Shown in pieces: positions 24,970-33,872 of a stretch of DNA of 64,000 nt (positions within the stretch are counted from its first letter, which is position 1; every line of letters starts with the position of its first letter). Under the pieces are notes generated by a model. It worked only from the letters and a program-made list of their open reading frames with translations, did not search any database and was not told the origin of the DNA. Origin of the DNA: an uncultured bacterium (lineage in GTDB: Bacteria > Cyanobacteriota > Vampirovibrionia > Gastranaerophilales > Gastranaerophilaceae). A program made the translations under genes and the position numbers. The DNA is taken from positions 35,146-99,145 of the forward strand of contig URXT01000004.1 in assembly GCA_900551915.1 (NCBI GenBank). Reading direction: 5' to 3'.

Positions 24970-26509
24970 CCATTTGAGCAATAAGACTGTTCAATTCTGC
25001 CGGTGAAAAGTCATTGCAGGTATTCCAAATTGTAGTTGGTTTTGGCTCTTTAATTGAAGGCGACGGATAATTGCTTTCACAAAAACCTTTAAGCATATTT
25101 GTTGAACCGTCTATGCACGGTTTAAAATGCGTGCAGCAGCTGCAAATTCTCAGTATAAATCCGTAATCGTCAAGCTTTGTCTTAAGCTCTTGTAATGCAT
25201 CAATCATTCTAAGATGGCTTGCAGTTGTGAATTTTTTGTTTTTGTATATAAATCTTATTTTTGCAAGACCGTTTTCGGAAATAAACTGCATTTTGCAGTT
25301 AAGATTACTGTTGCGGCTGGTTGTGACAACCACATCAACATCAAATTTCTGAACGTTTTCCGGTAAATCCTCGCGTCTGAGAATTTTGTTGACTATTTTT
25401 CTAATCGGCGGGAAATTTTTTATGATATGCACAAGCGAATATAGCGGATAAACAAGCAGCCTGCATATTTCAACTTTATTAAGTTTTGATTCCACAAGGC
25501 TTAGTGCAAATCCTAAAATCAGCAAGATAAATGTGAATAATACAATCTTAAAATCAAGGAAGAAATAAGAACTGTAAGAATGTTTTAGAATAATTGCGTA
25601 TATAATTACCAGAGTCCAAAGGTTCGGGTAAATCAGCGACAAAACATGTTCGGAAAATACAACGTTCTTTGTGAAAATCTGCGGGAAAGCTTTTCTGAAT
25701 AAATCCATCCTTGCTGAAAAACGCGGTTTTCTAAATACGTAATTTGTGCTGTCTACAACGGTTTGAATATTCGGGTTGTAGGTGCATTTGAATTTGATTT
25801 TTGATAAAAGAAGGCTGTATTTAAGTTCTGAATTAATGTCTTTAAAATCAACATCACCGATTTGAGTTACGATGTCTTTTTTTATGATAAACACGCCGCT
25901 GTCAGCCTGTGAGGCAAGTCCGAACAATGAGCGGGCGCGTCTTAAGAAGTTCATGTGATATTTTTGATATGCAGCTTTAATCTTGTCAATCGGGCCGAAG
26001 TTCTCCATATCTATTATGGTTTCGCCGCTTATGACACTGTTTTTGGTAAGCGCTGCGTTTGCGGTTGACAAAAAGTCAGGCGCAATGCTTCGGTCTCCGT
26101 CAATGAAAACAAACGAATCAATATAATCGTCTTGCGCCAATTGTTCTAAAACAATTGAAACAGCCTGGTCTTTTCCGACAGTACCAACGTCGTTTATATT
26201 TATTACATTAATAAACGGGTCGTTTTTGAATAGCAATTGTGTTCCGTCAGTGCAGTTGTCAAGGATTAAAAATACTTTAAAATTTCCAATAGGATAATCT
26301 TGTGATTTTAATTCATCAATAAGATTTTCAAGATTTTCGCCATTGTTGTGCGAATAAATTACAACTGCAAGGTTGTCTTTGTCTTCATATTGAGAATATT
26401 TTTTCTCAATTCTAAATTTTTTGTCGTTAAGATTTCTGATAGCAAGCGCCAGAAAATAAATCGTGTAAAGTACAACGTAAATGTATAAAATATCTAAAAT
26501 CAATTCCAT
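24947..26509 (-). CDS. Membrane glycosyltransferase family 2 protein with a cysteine-rich C-terminus
   Basis: 520 aa. An N-terminal membrane span (residues ~2-24) is followed by a GT-A domain: LAVVIYSHNNGENLENLIDE, ILDNCTDGTQ, FIDGDRSIAPDFL (the DxD-like nucleotide-sugar/metal site, about residue 138) and later PRFSARMDLFRK. Two further spans around residues 300-350 give the cellulose-synthase-like layout of processive or lipid-linked GT2 enzymes. The last ~65 residues hold a Cys cluster (ICSCCTHFKPC, then GFC and NTC), possibly metal-binding and unusual for GT2. Substrate unknown; envelope polysaccharide synthesis is likely. Confidence 0.85.
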   Translation of the reverse strand: MELILDILYIYVVLYTIYFLALAIRNLNDKKFRIEKKYSQYEDKDNLAVVIYSHNNGENLENLIDELKSQDYPIGNFKVFLILDNCTDGTQLLFKNDPFINVININDVGTVGKDQAVSIVLEQLAQDDYIDSFVFIDGDRSIAPDFLSTANAALTKNSVISGETIIDMENFGPIDKIKAAYQKYHMNFLRRARSLFGLASQADSGVFIIKKDIVTQIGDVDFKDINSELKYSLLLSKIKFKCTYNPNIQTVVDSTNYVFRKPRFSARMDLFRKAFPQIFTKNVVFSEHVLSLIYPNLWTLVIIYAIILKHSYSSYFFLDFKIVLFTFILLILGFALSLVESKLNKVEICRLLVYPLYSLVHIIKNFPPIRKIVNKILRREDLPENVQKFDVDVVVTTSRNSNLNCKMQFISENGLAKIRFIYKNKKFTTASHLRMIDALQELKTKLDDYGFILRICSCCTHFKPCIDGSTNMLKGFCESNYPSPSIKEPKPTTIWNTCNDFSPAELNSLIAQMVKESTQE

Positions 26510-26600
26510 AATATCCCTCTTTATTCAATACCAATATTGTACGCAAAAGAGGCCGAAAATTCTATTTAATGTAAATAATTGTGACATTTGACATTAAAAA

Positions 26601-26624
26601 AGACCCGTTTGTAAAAGCGGGTCT
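26601..26624 (-). terminator. Terminator of ycf23 (symmetric, could work both ways)
   Basis: AGACCCG and CGGGTCT arms around a 10-base loop, flanked by A-rich sequence on the left and T-rich on the right. It lies just past the ycf23 stop on the minus strand. Confidence 0.8.
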
Positions 26625-26645
26625 TTTTATATATTTTAAAATCAA

Positions 26646-27404
26646 TTAAACTAACTGCATAGTTTTTTCAGCATTTTTAGCAGCGATTTCAACGAGTTGT
26701 TTAGAGGTTGCAATCATTGCGATTTCAGAGCTAAGTTTGTTAATGCAGGAACCGCATCCGATAGCGCAAGCGCCTGCCGCAAATGCAAACGGTGCAGTTG
26801 TCGGGTTAATTCCGGTTGCTGTCATAACAGGGATGTCAACATTTCTAACAAGTTCGATAGTGTTTGAAATAGTTAATTCAACTCTTTCCATCAAACCTCT
26901 TACGCCGTTAGCCTGTTCTGCTTTTGAAAAATGTCCTTCTGTTTGAATAAGGTCAATTCCCATAGCTTCTAATTCTCTTGCAAGTGCAATCTGTTCGTTA
27001 ATATCAATTTCACCTGGAATAGTTACACAGAAGAATACTTTTTCGCCTTTAAGTAATGCCAAAGTTTCTTTTGCAAGTTCCAAAACTTCATTTGCTGTGA
27101 AGGTTTTTCCAGCTTTGTAAAGAACATCAAAGTTTCCGAGTTCAATAGCATCAGCGCCGAGTTCAACAGCTCTTGCAAGTTCTGAAGGAACAATAGAAGA
27201 TACGAAAACAGGCATATCAGTCATTTCTCTGACAGCTTTAATAATATTTTCGTCTGCACAGATGTCAACAGCGCTTGCACCGGTCTGGTCTGCAGCTGTA
27301 ACAACTTTTTTAACGCTTTCCATATCAAAGTTGTCGATTCCTGCGATAACTTTTACTGCTCTTTTTTCTTCCATGTGTCTTTTAAATAAGTCAATTCTTT
27401 TCAT
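26646..27404 (-). CDS. ycf23: Ycf23 / DUF561 family protein
   Basis: 252 aa TIM-barrel-like protein of the Ycf23 (DUF561) family, conserved in cyanobacteria and algal plastids and of unclear function. Seen: the N-terminal VKVIAGIDNFD, GASAVDICADENI, the glycine/aspartate strand ends VELGADAIELGNFDVLYKAG, and the phosphate-site-like MTATGINPTTAPFAFAAGAC, then AIGCGSCINKL. The barrel resembles thiazole synthase and other phosphate-binding barrels, so ligand binding is plausible but unproven. Start supported by AAGGAGA. Transcribed alone. Confidence 0.85.
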   Translation of the reverse strand: MKRIDLFKRHMEEKRAVKVIAGIDNFDMESVKKVVTAADQTGASAVDICADENIIKAVREMTDMPVFVSSIVPSELARAVELGADAIELGNFDVLYKAGKTFTANEVLELAKETLALLKGEKVFFCVTIPGEIDINEQIALARELEAMGIDLIQTEGHFSKAEQANGVRGLMERVELTISNTIELVRNVDIPVMTATGINPTTAPFAFAAGACAIGCGSCINKLSSEIAMIATSKQLVEIAAKNAEKTMQLV

Positions 27405-27556
27405 TTTATCTTCTCCTTAACTGTAAAATTTCAGTTTTAATCTTTCCTGAATTATACATTAAAATTTTAATAATTTCAATAACTAACCGAAATAAATCAT
27501 TCTGATTGAATGAAAATAACCGAATTTCCGAAATAATAAAATCAAGAGGTGAAAAT

Positions 27557-28237
27557 ATGCTTAGGAAATTATTATTTTTGTGTATTTTGTTAATAATGAG
27601 TTTTGGCGCTGTTGATATCGCCTGTGCCAAAAATTTTGAACCTGATGAACAGATAAATATTACAGTTTATGAAAAAATTAATCCTGCAATTGTCTCAATT
27701 GATGCCCAGACTGTTGACGGCGTTTCTGCCGGAACCGGCTGCGTTGTAAGCACTGACGGGCTTATTCTTACCGGCTCCCATGTTATTGACGGCTGTAAAA
27801 GTGTAGAAGTCACAATGCATAACGGGCAGGTTTACAAAGCTGAAGTTGTTTCAAAAATGGGCAAAAACAAAGATTTGGCGCTTTTAAAAATTAATCCTAA
27901 GATGCAGCTTCAAACCATAAAATTTGGTGATTCACAGAATATTAAAGTAGGGCAGAAGGTTCTTGCAATTGGAAATCCTTTCGGTTTTTCAGGAACTCTG
28001 ACTCAAGGAATTATCTCCAGAATTGATTATGCGAAGAATAAAATTCAGACTGATGCGGCTATTAATCCGGGCTGTTCGGGCGGGCCTTTGCTGAATTCCT
28101 CCGGTGAAGTTATTGGAATTAATCAGTCAATTTACAATCCGGATAATAATATTTCAAATATCGGTATAGGTTTTGCAATACCAATCAATGATGCAAAAAA
28201 ATTTATAGAAACTGTAAAGGTTTCTCAAAAGAAGTAA
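27557..28237 (+). CDS. Secreted trypsin-like serine protease without PDZ domain (DegP/HtrA-related)
   Basis: 226 aa from the ATG at 27557, which has AAGAGGTGA upstream and opens a signal peptide (MLRKLLFLCILLIMSFGAVD, then a likely cleavage after ACA). A longer in-frame reading from 27506 was rejected. The S1 triad is visible: His75 in TGSHVIDG, Asp107 in GKNKDLALLKI and Ser174 in NPGCSGGPLL. The residue before Ser is Cys rather than the Asn usual in HtrA proteins. It ends right after the protease domain with no PDZ. Probably a periplasmic or secreted protein-quality protease. Confidence 0.9.
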   Translation: MLRKLLFLCILLIMSFGAVDIACAKNFEPDEQINITVYEKINPAIVSIDAQTVDGVSAGTGCVVSTDGLILTGSHVIDGCKSVEVTMHNGQVYKAEVVSKMGKNKDLALLKINPKMQLQTIKFGDSQNIKVGQKVLAIGNPFGFSGTLTQGIISRIDYAKNKIQTDAAINPGCSGGPLLNSSGEVIGINQSIYNPDNNISNIGIGFAIPINDAKKFIETVKVSQKK

Positions 28238-28336
28238 CAATCCTGCAATGATTTTGTTTAAAATTTTACAAACATTATAAAATCTGATTATTTCGTGATA
28301 TTATAAAAAAGTAGGTTAGGAAATAAGGAGGATTTT

Positions 28337-29251
28337 ATGACAGAGTATGTATTTCTTAATGGAGAATATGTAGATATAACAAAAGCTTCACTGCCTGTGC
28401 GCACACATGCTTTTTTATATGGAACAGCGGTTTTTGAAGGTATAAGAGCATACTGGAATGAGGATGAAAAACAGTTATATGCCTTCAGAGTTCCTGAGCA
28501 CTATGAAAGACTTTTGCGCAGTGCAAAAATTATGTATATGGAAAGCCCCTATACTGTTGAAGAATACTGCAAAATTACAAGAGACTTATTAGCTAAAAAC
28601 AACTATAAAGAAGATGCCTATATGCGTCCGACTCTTTATAAATCCGCCCAAAAGGTAGGGCCGGGACTGTATGACAATCCGGATTCCTTCCTTATCATTT
28701 CAAACAAAATGGGCGACTATATTGACACTTCAAAAGGCTTGAAGGTTTGTGTTTCAAGCTGGAGAAGAAACAGCGATAACGCAATTCCCCCGCGTGCAAA
28801 AGTCGCCGGCGGTTATGCAAACGCTGCACTTATCAAAACAGACGCGCATTATGCAGGGTTTGACGATGCAATTGTTCTTGATGAAGCAGGGCAGGTTACC
28901 GAGGGTTCTGCAATGAATCTTTTCCTTGTGCAGAACGGCAAACTTGTAACTACTATGAAAACAGACAATATTTTAATCGGTATTACAAGAAATACGATTA
29001 TTGAACTTGCAAAAGACGTTATGGGCCTTGAAGTTGAAGAAAGAGCAATTGACAGAACAGAACTTTATATTTCGGATGAAGCATTTTATTGTGGTACCGG
29101 AGCTCAGGTAAGCCCGATTGTATGCATTGACAATCGTCAGCTTGGGGATGGAACAGTCGGACCTATTGCAAAAGAACTTCAAAAAATTTACTTTGACGTT
29201 GTTAAAGGCAGAGTTCCGAAATACAAAAAATGGTGCATGCCAGTTTACTAA
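28337..29251 (+). CDS. ilvE: Branched-chain amino acid aminotransferase
   Basis: 304 aa fold-type IV PLP enzyme performing the last step of Leu, Ile and Val synthesis with glutamate as amino donor. Seen: the N-terminal FLNGEYVDITKASLPVRTHA, GTAVFEGIRAYW, the Lys155 Schiff-base motif PPRAKVAGGYANAALIK, EGSAMNLFLV, and the C-terminal EAFYCGTGAQVSPI. AAGGAGG lies upstream of the ATG. Monocistronic with its own terminator; leuA-like and leuC genes of the same pathway are at 52434-55030. Confidence 0.95.
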   Translation: MTEYVFLNGEYVDITKASLPVRTHAFLYGTAVFEGIRAYWNEDEKQLYAFRVPEHYERLLRSAKIMYMESPYTVEEYCKITRDLLAKNNYKEDAYMRPTLYKSAQKVGPGLYDNPDSFLIISNKMGDYIDTSKGLKVCVSSWRRNSDNAIPPRAKVAGGYANAALIKTDAHYAGFDDAIVLDEAGQVTEGSAMNLFLVQNGKLVTTMKTDNILIGITRNTIIELAKDVMGLEVEERAIDRTELYISDEAFYCGTGAQVSPIVCIDNRQLGDGTVGPIAKELQKIYFDVVKGRVPKYKKWCMPVY

Positions 29252-29260
29252 AAAGATTTT

Positions 29261-29290
29261 GCCCTCTCTTTAGAGAGGGCAGGATTTTTT
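29261..29290 (+). terminator. Rho-independent terminator of ilvE
   Basis: Perfect inverted repeat GCCCTCTC-TTTA-GAGAGGGC (29261-29280), then AGGATTTTTT. Confidence 0.85.
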
Positions 29291-29353
29291 ATAAGATTCA
29301 TTACTGGTAAATCAAGTTAGAATTTTTACATATTACAACTTTGGATAGGGTTT

Positions 29354-30088
29354 ATGATTGAATTTTTTGGGCTGTGTACTCAAAATTTAATAAAAAGTTT
29401 TAAGTATCTTTTGAGCGGTCAATTGAGGTTTTCAGAAGTAATTTCAAAGGCGGCCTCAATAAGTTACGATTCTCTTTCTATTTCGCTCATTATTGCGTTT
29501 ATTTCGGCTGCTGTCATTGCAATTCAGGTTTCCAAACAATTTTTAATGACCGGAGCAGAAGCCTATATTGGCGGAACTCTGGTAATCGTTTTAATCCGTG
29601 AAATTGCGCCGGGTTTTGTGGCGCTTGCAATAGGAGCAAGAGCCGGAACTGCAATTTCGGCTGAAATTGCGAACATGCAGGTTACAAGCCAGGTTGATGC
29701 AATGAAAACTTTAAAAGTTGACCCTGTTGGATATTATTTTACTCCAAGGATTATTGCTGCGGCAATAACTGTCCCAATGGTTGTACTGCTTGCAGAATTT
29801 GTTGGAACTATCGGCGGAATGTTTGTTGCGCAGGCTACGATTAATCTGCATCCGGCAAGATATATGTACTCTGTCTGGGCATGGCTAAGTACAAGAGATA
29901 TTTACATAAGCCTTTTAAAAGCCGCGATTTTCGGGGCATTAATTGCTCTTGTGTGCGCAACGCAAGGTTATGAAACAAAAGGCGGCGCAAAAGAAGTCGG
30001 CATTTCAACTACTCAGGCCGCAATTCTTTCAACAATTTACATGTTAATCGCAGATTTTTTGATTAATCTGGTATTTTATATCAAATAA
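29354..30088 (+). CDS. mlaE: MlaE-family (YrbE) lipid ABC transporter permease
   Basis: 244 aa with about five hydrophobic spans and the MlaE family stretches VLIREIAPGFVALAIGARAG, ISAEIANMQVTSQVDAMKTL and DPVGYYFTPRIIAA. MlaE permeases move phospholipids across the inner membrane with an MlaF ATPase and an MlaD/MCE protein; the plastid counterpart is TGD1. No ATPase or MCE gene is adjacent here, so the rest of the transporter is elsewhere. No clear terminator follows on the plus strand. Confidence 0.92.
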   Translation: MIEFFGLCTQNLIKSFKYLLSGQLRFSEVISKAASISYDSLSISLIIAFISAAVIAIQVSKQFLMTGAEAYIGGTLVIVLIREIAPGFVALAIGARAGTAISAEIANMQVTSQVDAMKTLKVDPVGYYFTPRIIAAAITVPMVVLLAEFVGTIGGMFVAQATINLHPARYMYSVWAWLSTRDIYISLLKAAIFGALIALVCATQGYETKGGAKEVGISTTQAAILSTIYMLIADFLINLVFYIK

Positions 30089-30170
30089 TGTTTTTGAACG
30101 CTCTTGGTTCGGCAGATACAGTTTTTTGAACAGGTGCGTGCAGGCATGATTTCTGATTAAAATTACAAAA

Positions 30171-30202
30171 ACAGACGCCTTTGATATCGTTTAAGCGTCT
30201 GT
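30171..30202 (-). terminator. Terminator of the activase-related gene (minus strand)
   Basis: ACAGACGC (30171-30178) and GCGTCTGT (30195-30202) pair; read on the minus strand the hairpin is followed by TTTTTGTAATTTT. Confidence 0.7.
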
Positions 30203-30239
30203 TCTTACTATTGGTCGTTTTATTTAGGAGGTAATTTTA

Positions 30240-31316
30240 TTACTTTGTTTCAATAAAGTTCGTGTTCGGAATGTAGCTTCCGTTTCTTTCATTAATGTCA
30301 ATTTTGTTTATGATGTTTGCGCGTTTTTTGCGGAAAAGCATGTCAACAAAAGCTTCCAAACGGGTTATGAAGCCGGCTTCACCGGTCTGCTCATCAATTG
30401 TCAAATGAAGAAGCGGTTTGCCGAAATGTTTTGCACGGCGTTGAATTCTTTCAACCATAAGCGAATCAGGTCCGCAGCCAAATGCTGTCAGAGTAATAAT
30501 TCCGTCAATACGGTTGTCTTTTAAGTAATGACCGGCAGTTCCTGTCATTTCGTACTCGTTTGCCCAGTATCTGTGTTCGCCGAGTGTGTTAATGCCTTCA
30601 TCCATCTGTTCGTTTGAAAGCTGCAATGAAGTAACAACACGAACATCCATTTTTTCAAGCTTTTCAATGATTTTCATTGAGGTGCGCTCGTCGTAGATGT
30701 TGTAACCGTGCGAAACAAGTGCTACGGAAATCGGGTATTCTTTGGTTTGATTTTCAATAAAGATTTTGCCCTGAAGCGCATAATTCATTGCTTTTTTGTA
30801 GCTCATTCCGGATTTTGTCATAATGAAAAAGTTGTTATAACATCTCCAGCCGGCTTTTGAGGCTCTTTTGATAATGTTTTCATCGGTAATATCAAAGTAG
30901 GCGGCAATTTCTTTTAGAAAATCGTATAATCCTTGATTTTTTTCAGATTTATCCAGAGTTGCCTCAATCATTGTGAAATCTTTTTTTATAACATTTCTGA
31001 CCAAATCGGGAAGTCCTCTGATTTTAGAGCAGTTATAAATTTTGTGTGCAACCGATTGGATTGATGGTACAAATATTTTATCAACGCCTTTTTCCAAAAG
31101 GTTTAAAATATGTCCGATGTAGACCTTTATCGGAAGACATGTTTCTGTGACAACAAGCGCAGAACCCTGTGACATAGTTTGTTTGGTTGTCATATCTGAC
31201 AGAACTATTTTAATGCCCAAATCCGTAAAAAATCCGAAATAAAACGGATAGTTGTTATAAAATGACATTGCACGGGGTATTCCGATAATCTTTTCGTTTG
31301 TTTGTGTATTTTCCAC
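30240..31316 (-). CDS. Acyl-CoA dehydratase activase-related protein (DUF2229 type)
   Basis: 358 aa. It starts IIGIPRAMSFYNNYPFYFGFF, the typical opening of the DUF2229 part of CoA-substrate-specific enzyme activase proteins, followed by conserved Cys motifs ETCLPIK, NCSKIRGLPDL and TAFGCGPDSLMVERI. Similar motifs in relatives hold or insert an Fe-S cluster for 2-hydroxyacyl-CoA dehydratases. There is no ASKHA ATPase domain and no dehydratase gene beside it, so this is a stand-alone form whose target is unknown. The LTIDEQTGEAGFITRLEAF near the end is also family-typical. Confidence 0.85.
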   Translation of the reverse strand: MENTQTNEKIIGIPRAMSFYNNYPFYFGFFTDLGIKIVLSDMTTKQTMSQGSALVVTETCLPIKVYIGHILNLLEKGVDKIFVPSIQSVAHKIYNCSKIRGLPDLVRNVIKKDFTMIEATLDKSEKNQGLYDFLKEIAAYFDITDENIIKRASKAGWRCYNNFFIMTKSGMSYKKAMNYALQGKIFIENQTKEYPISVALVSHGYNIYDERTSMKIIEKLEKMDVRVVTSLQLSNEQMDEGINTLGEHRYWANEYEMTGTAGHYLKDNRIDGIITLTAFGCGPDSLMVERIQRRAKHFGKPLLHLTIDEQTGEAGFITRLEAFVDMLFRKKRANIINKIDINERNGSYIPNTNFIETK

Positions 31317-31453
31317 GTTATTCTCCCAATTGGTTTTCTACTACCATAATAATACTTCAAAAATTTTTAAATGGCTATAAAAAAATATAAAATTTAATAA
31401 TTGTTTTCAATTCCTGCTTTTTCGTGTAAAATAAGGGGGAAAGGAATATTGAA

Positions 31454-32200
31454 ATGCCGCATTTCTTTATAAATTCGACTTCAGTTCAAGAAAATAAAAT
31501 AACAATTTCTGACAAAGAAAATTTTACACATATTGCAAAATCCCTGCGCGCAAGGGCTAATGAAAAACTTCTTTTGATAGACGAAAACCAAATTCAATAC
31601 GAAACAGTTATTGAAAATATTTCTTCAAAAGAAATTTTTTGTAAAGTTGAGAAATTTTACAAATCAAATCGCGACTTAAATTTCAATCTTTATCTTGCAC
31701 AAAGTCCTCTAAGGAGTGACTCGCAAAGCTTTGTTGTTGAAAAAGCAACGGAACTTGGCGTACGTGCGCTTATTCCGGTTGTGACTGACAATTGTGCCTT
31801 AAATAAACAGGTTGTTGAAAAAAAACTTGAGCGCTGGAATAGAATCATGTATGAAGCTTCAAAGCAGTGCGAGCGTGCAATTGTTCCTGTCTGCGAGCTG
31901 CCGGCCTCTCTGGAAACCGTTGTGAATTCAAAACGATTTGATAAAATTATTGCATTTTGTGAGCGTTGTGCAGTGAAAACTTTGCGTGATTTTTTCCTTG
32001 ACACTCCAATAAAAAAAGATGAAAATGTTCTTGTTATAATCGGTCCCGAAGGCGGCTTTTCAGAAGCGGAATTTCAGTTCTTTGAAGACAACAAAATTTA
32101 TATGCTAACTCTCGGTGATTTGATTTTAAGGGCAGAAACCGCTGTTACTGTTGCGTTAGGAAATATAATTTATGAATTCGAAAATTACAGAAAAAATTAA
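31454..32200 (+). CDS. rsmE: 16S rRNA (uracil1498-N3)-methyltransferase
   Basis: 248 aa SPOUT-class enzyme that methylates U1498 of 16S rRNA with SAM. Typical order: an N-terminal PUA-like domain (MPHFFINSTSVQ... HIAKSLRAR), then LAQSPLRSDSQSFVVEKATE and LGVRALIPV, and the knot motifs VIIGPEGGFSEAEF and LGDLILRAETAVTVALG. Length is normal. Its last 29 bases overlap the start of cca, so translation is probably coupled. Confidence 0.94.
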   Translation: MPHFFINSTSVQENKITISDKENFTHIAKSLRARANEKLLLIDENQIQYETVIENISSKEIFCKVEKFYKSNRDLNFNLYLAQSPLRSDSQSFVVEKATELGVRALIPVVTDNCALNKQVVEKKLERWNRIMYEASKQCERAIVPVCELPASLETVVNSKRFDKIIAFCERCAVKTLRDFFLDTPIKKDENVLVIIGPEGGFSEAEFQFFEDNKIYMLTLGDLILRAETAVTVALGNIIYEFENYRKN

Positions 32201-33575
32201 CTCAGACGAAATTCTACAGGAAATTATAAATAATTTTGAAAACGAAATATATCTTGTCGGCGGTGCCGTACGTGATTTTCTGACGGGTAAGTCTACAAAT
32301 GACCGGGATTTGCTTATTCTTGATGAAGATGCGCGTGAGTTTTCGCTCAAGGTCTCCGAATTTTTTAATGCAACATTTGTTCCTCTTGATGAAGTAAATA
32401 AAATTTACAGGATTGTAATGCCTGATAAAATTAATTATCTTGATATTACGAACCCTCTTGAAAATTCTCTGGAAAAAGACCTTAAGCGCCGCGACCTGAC
32501 AATAAATGCAATTGCCGTTAATATTAGAACGGCTGAAATCATTGATGTCACAGGCGGCTGCCTGGATTTAGAGAAGAAAATTATCAAAGCAATAAGCGGA
32601 AAAAATTTTGAAGATGACCCTCTGCGTCTGTTGCGCGTGTTCAGATTTCAGGCTCAAACAGGCTTTTGCATTGACCCTGAAACCTTTGCAGCTGTCGAAA
32701 AATATCGCGATTTAATTTCTGAGCCGGCTGTCGAGCGTATAAATTATGAAATGATGCATCTTTTTGCAGGCAGCTTTTCTTCAGAAGCCTTAATAAAAAT
32801 GGATGAGGCAGGTTTGTTGGAAAAGATTTTTCCGATTGTTAACGAACTGAAACAAGTTACACCAAACACACACCATCATCTGCGACTTTTTGAACACTGC
32901 CTTGAAACCTCAAAAAGAATCGGCGAAATTTATAAAACCTCCTCCGATGAGGTAAAAGAACATCTTGAACGGGTTGATTTTGGCGGCTATTCAAGGCTTG
33001 CACATCTGAAACTTGCAGGATTTCTGCATGATATCGGAAAGTTTTCTACCTGGACAATTGAAGAAGATACCGGACGCCACAGGTTTATAAAACATGACGA
33101 TGTTGGAGCCAAAATGGTCTGCGGGATTTTGAAGAAACTCGCATTTTCAAATAAGCAGATTGAATATATTTCATCAATGATTAAAAACCATATTTATCCG
33201 TCTTCTGTGATGTGTTCTCCTGTTATTAACGATAAAGTTATGATGAGGTATGTTCGCAAAATGGACACAAATTCAATTGATGCAATAATCCTTGCTCAGG
33301 CAGACCGTTTATCAGCGCGCGGCCCTGCTGTAACTGATGAAATGGTAGAAAAAAATCTTTCTTTGTTAAACAGGCTTTTGAAATTTTATCTTGATGTGAG
33401 AGATACGCTGGAACCGCTTCCAAAACTTTTGGACGGAAATGATGTGATGAGAATTTTAGATATTAAACCGTCAAAAAAACTAGGTGAAATCATGACAGCA
33501 CTTCATGAAGCTCAAATTAACGGCGATGTTTTAACAGTTGAGCATGCCGTTGACTTTGTGAAAAGCCTTTCATAG
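32172..33575 (+). CDS. cca: CCA tRNA nucleotidyltransferase / poly(A) polymerase family with HD domain
   Basis: 467 aa class II nucleotidyltransferase that builds or repairs tRNA 3' CCA ends. Motifs in order: YLVGGAVRDFLTGKSTNDRD (metal-binding acidic residues), LKRRDLTINAIAVN, DDPLRLLRVFRFQAQTGF, then an HD phosphohydrolase-like domain with FLHDIGKFSTW and KHDDVGAKM. The two-domain layout is common in cyanobacterial and firmicute members; whether it adds CCA, only A, or only CC cannot be told here. It starts within rsmE in another frame. Confidence 0.9.
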   Translation: MNSKITEKINSDEILQEIINNFENEIYLVGGAVRDFLTGKSTNDRDLLILDEDAREFSLKVSEFFNATFVPLDEVNKIYRIVMPDKINYLDITNPLENSLEKDLKRRDLTINAIAVNIRTAEIIDVTGGCLDLEKKIIKAISGKNFEDDPLRLLRVFRFQAQTGFCIDPETFAAVEKYRDLISEPAVERINYEMMHLFAGSFSSEALIKMDEAGLLEKIFPIVNELKQVTPNTHHHLRLFEHCLETSKRIGEIYKTSSDEVKEHLERVDFGGYSRLAHLKLAGFLHDIGKFSTWTIEEDTGRHRFIKHDDVGAKMVCGILKKLAFSNKQIEYISSMIKNHIYPSSVMCSPVINDKVMMRYVRKMDTNSIDAIILAQADRLSARGPAVTDEMVEKNLSLLNRLLKFYLDVRDTLEPLPKLLDGNDVMRILDIKPSKKLGEIMTALHEAQINGDVLTVEHAVDFVKSLS

Positions 33576-33872
33576 TATATATTTTATATATAAGTTTTGG
33601 CAGATTAAGCGTATTTGTTACAATTATTTACAAAAAATTTTTGAAAAGATTTTTTACATTTTTGACTTTTTTCTTACAAAAAATCTAATTTTTTAGCATG
33701 TAAATTTAGAAATTTTGTTTAAAAAACTCTAATTTTAAAAAAATATACAAAAAATCTTCTTAACATCTCCTTAATATTATTGGAAATGCACGCAATTTTT
33801 TTTATGTCCGGCTTTTAATATCATTGTGCTGTTGTTATAATATGTGTGTGAAGATTTAAACCAGACAGTTTT
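33576..33872. other. AT-rich intergenic region, nothing recognised except an extended -10 box
   Basis: 297 bases between cca and the first of two paralogous membrane proteins. Long A and T runs, no hairpin followed by a T-tract strong enough to call, no RNA gene motif. The only recognisable element is TGTTATAAT near the right end. Confidence 0.6.
33833..33841 (+). promoter_or_regulatory. Extended -10 box of the paralogous membrane protein pair
   Basis: TGTTATAAT, that is TGn before TATAAT, about 30 bases before ATG 33873. The -35 region is poor and there is no clear ribosome binding site before the ATG. Confidence 0.5.

Noticed and set aside
26646..27404. Thiazole synthase ThiG or similar vitamin enzyme
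   Set aside because: The barrel is related in plan, but the Ycf23/DUF561 opening and the GCGSCINKL region fit better, and no thiamin genes are adjacent.
30220..30240. TTTAGGAGGTAATTTTATTAC, a strong ribosome-binding-like sequence on the plus strand
   Set aside because: No ATG, GTG or usable TTG follows; the nearest frame closes after a few codons and the region is the 3' end of a minus-strand gene.
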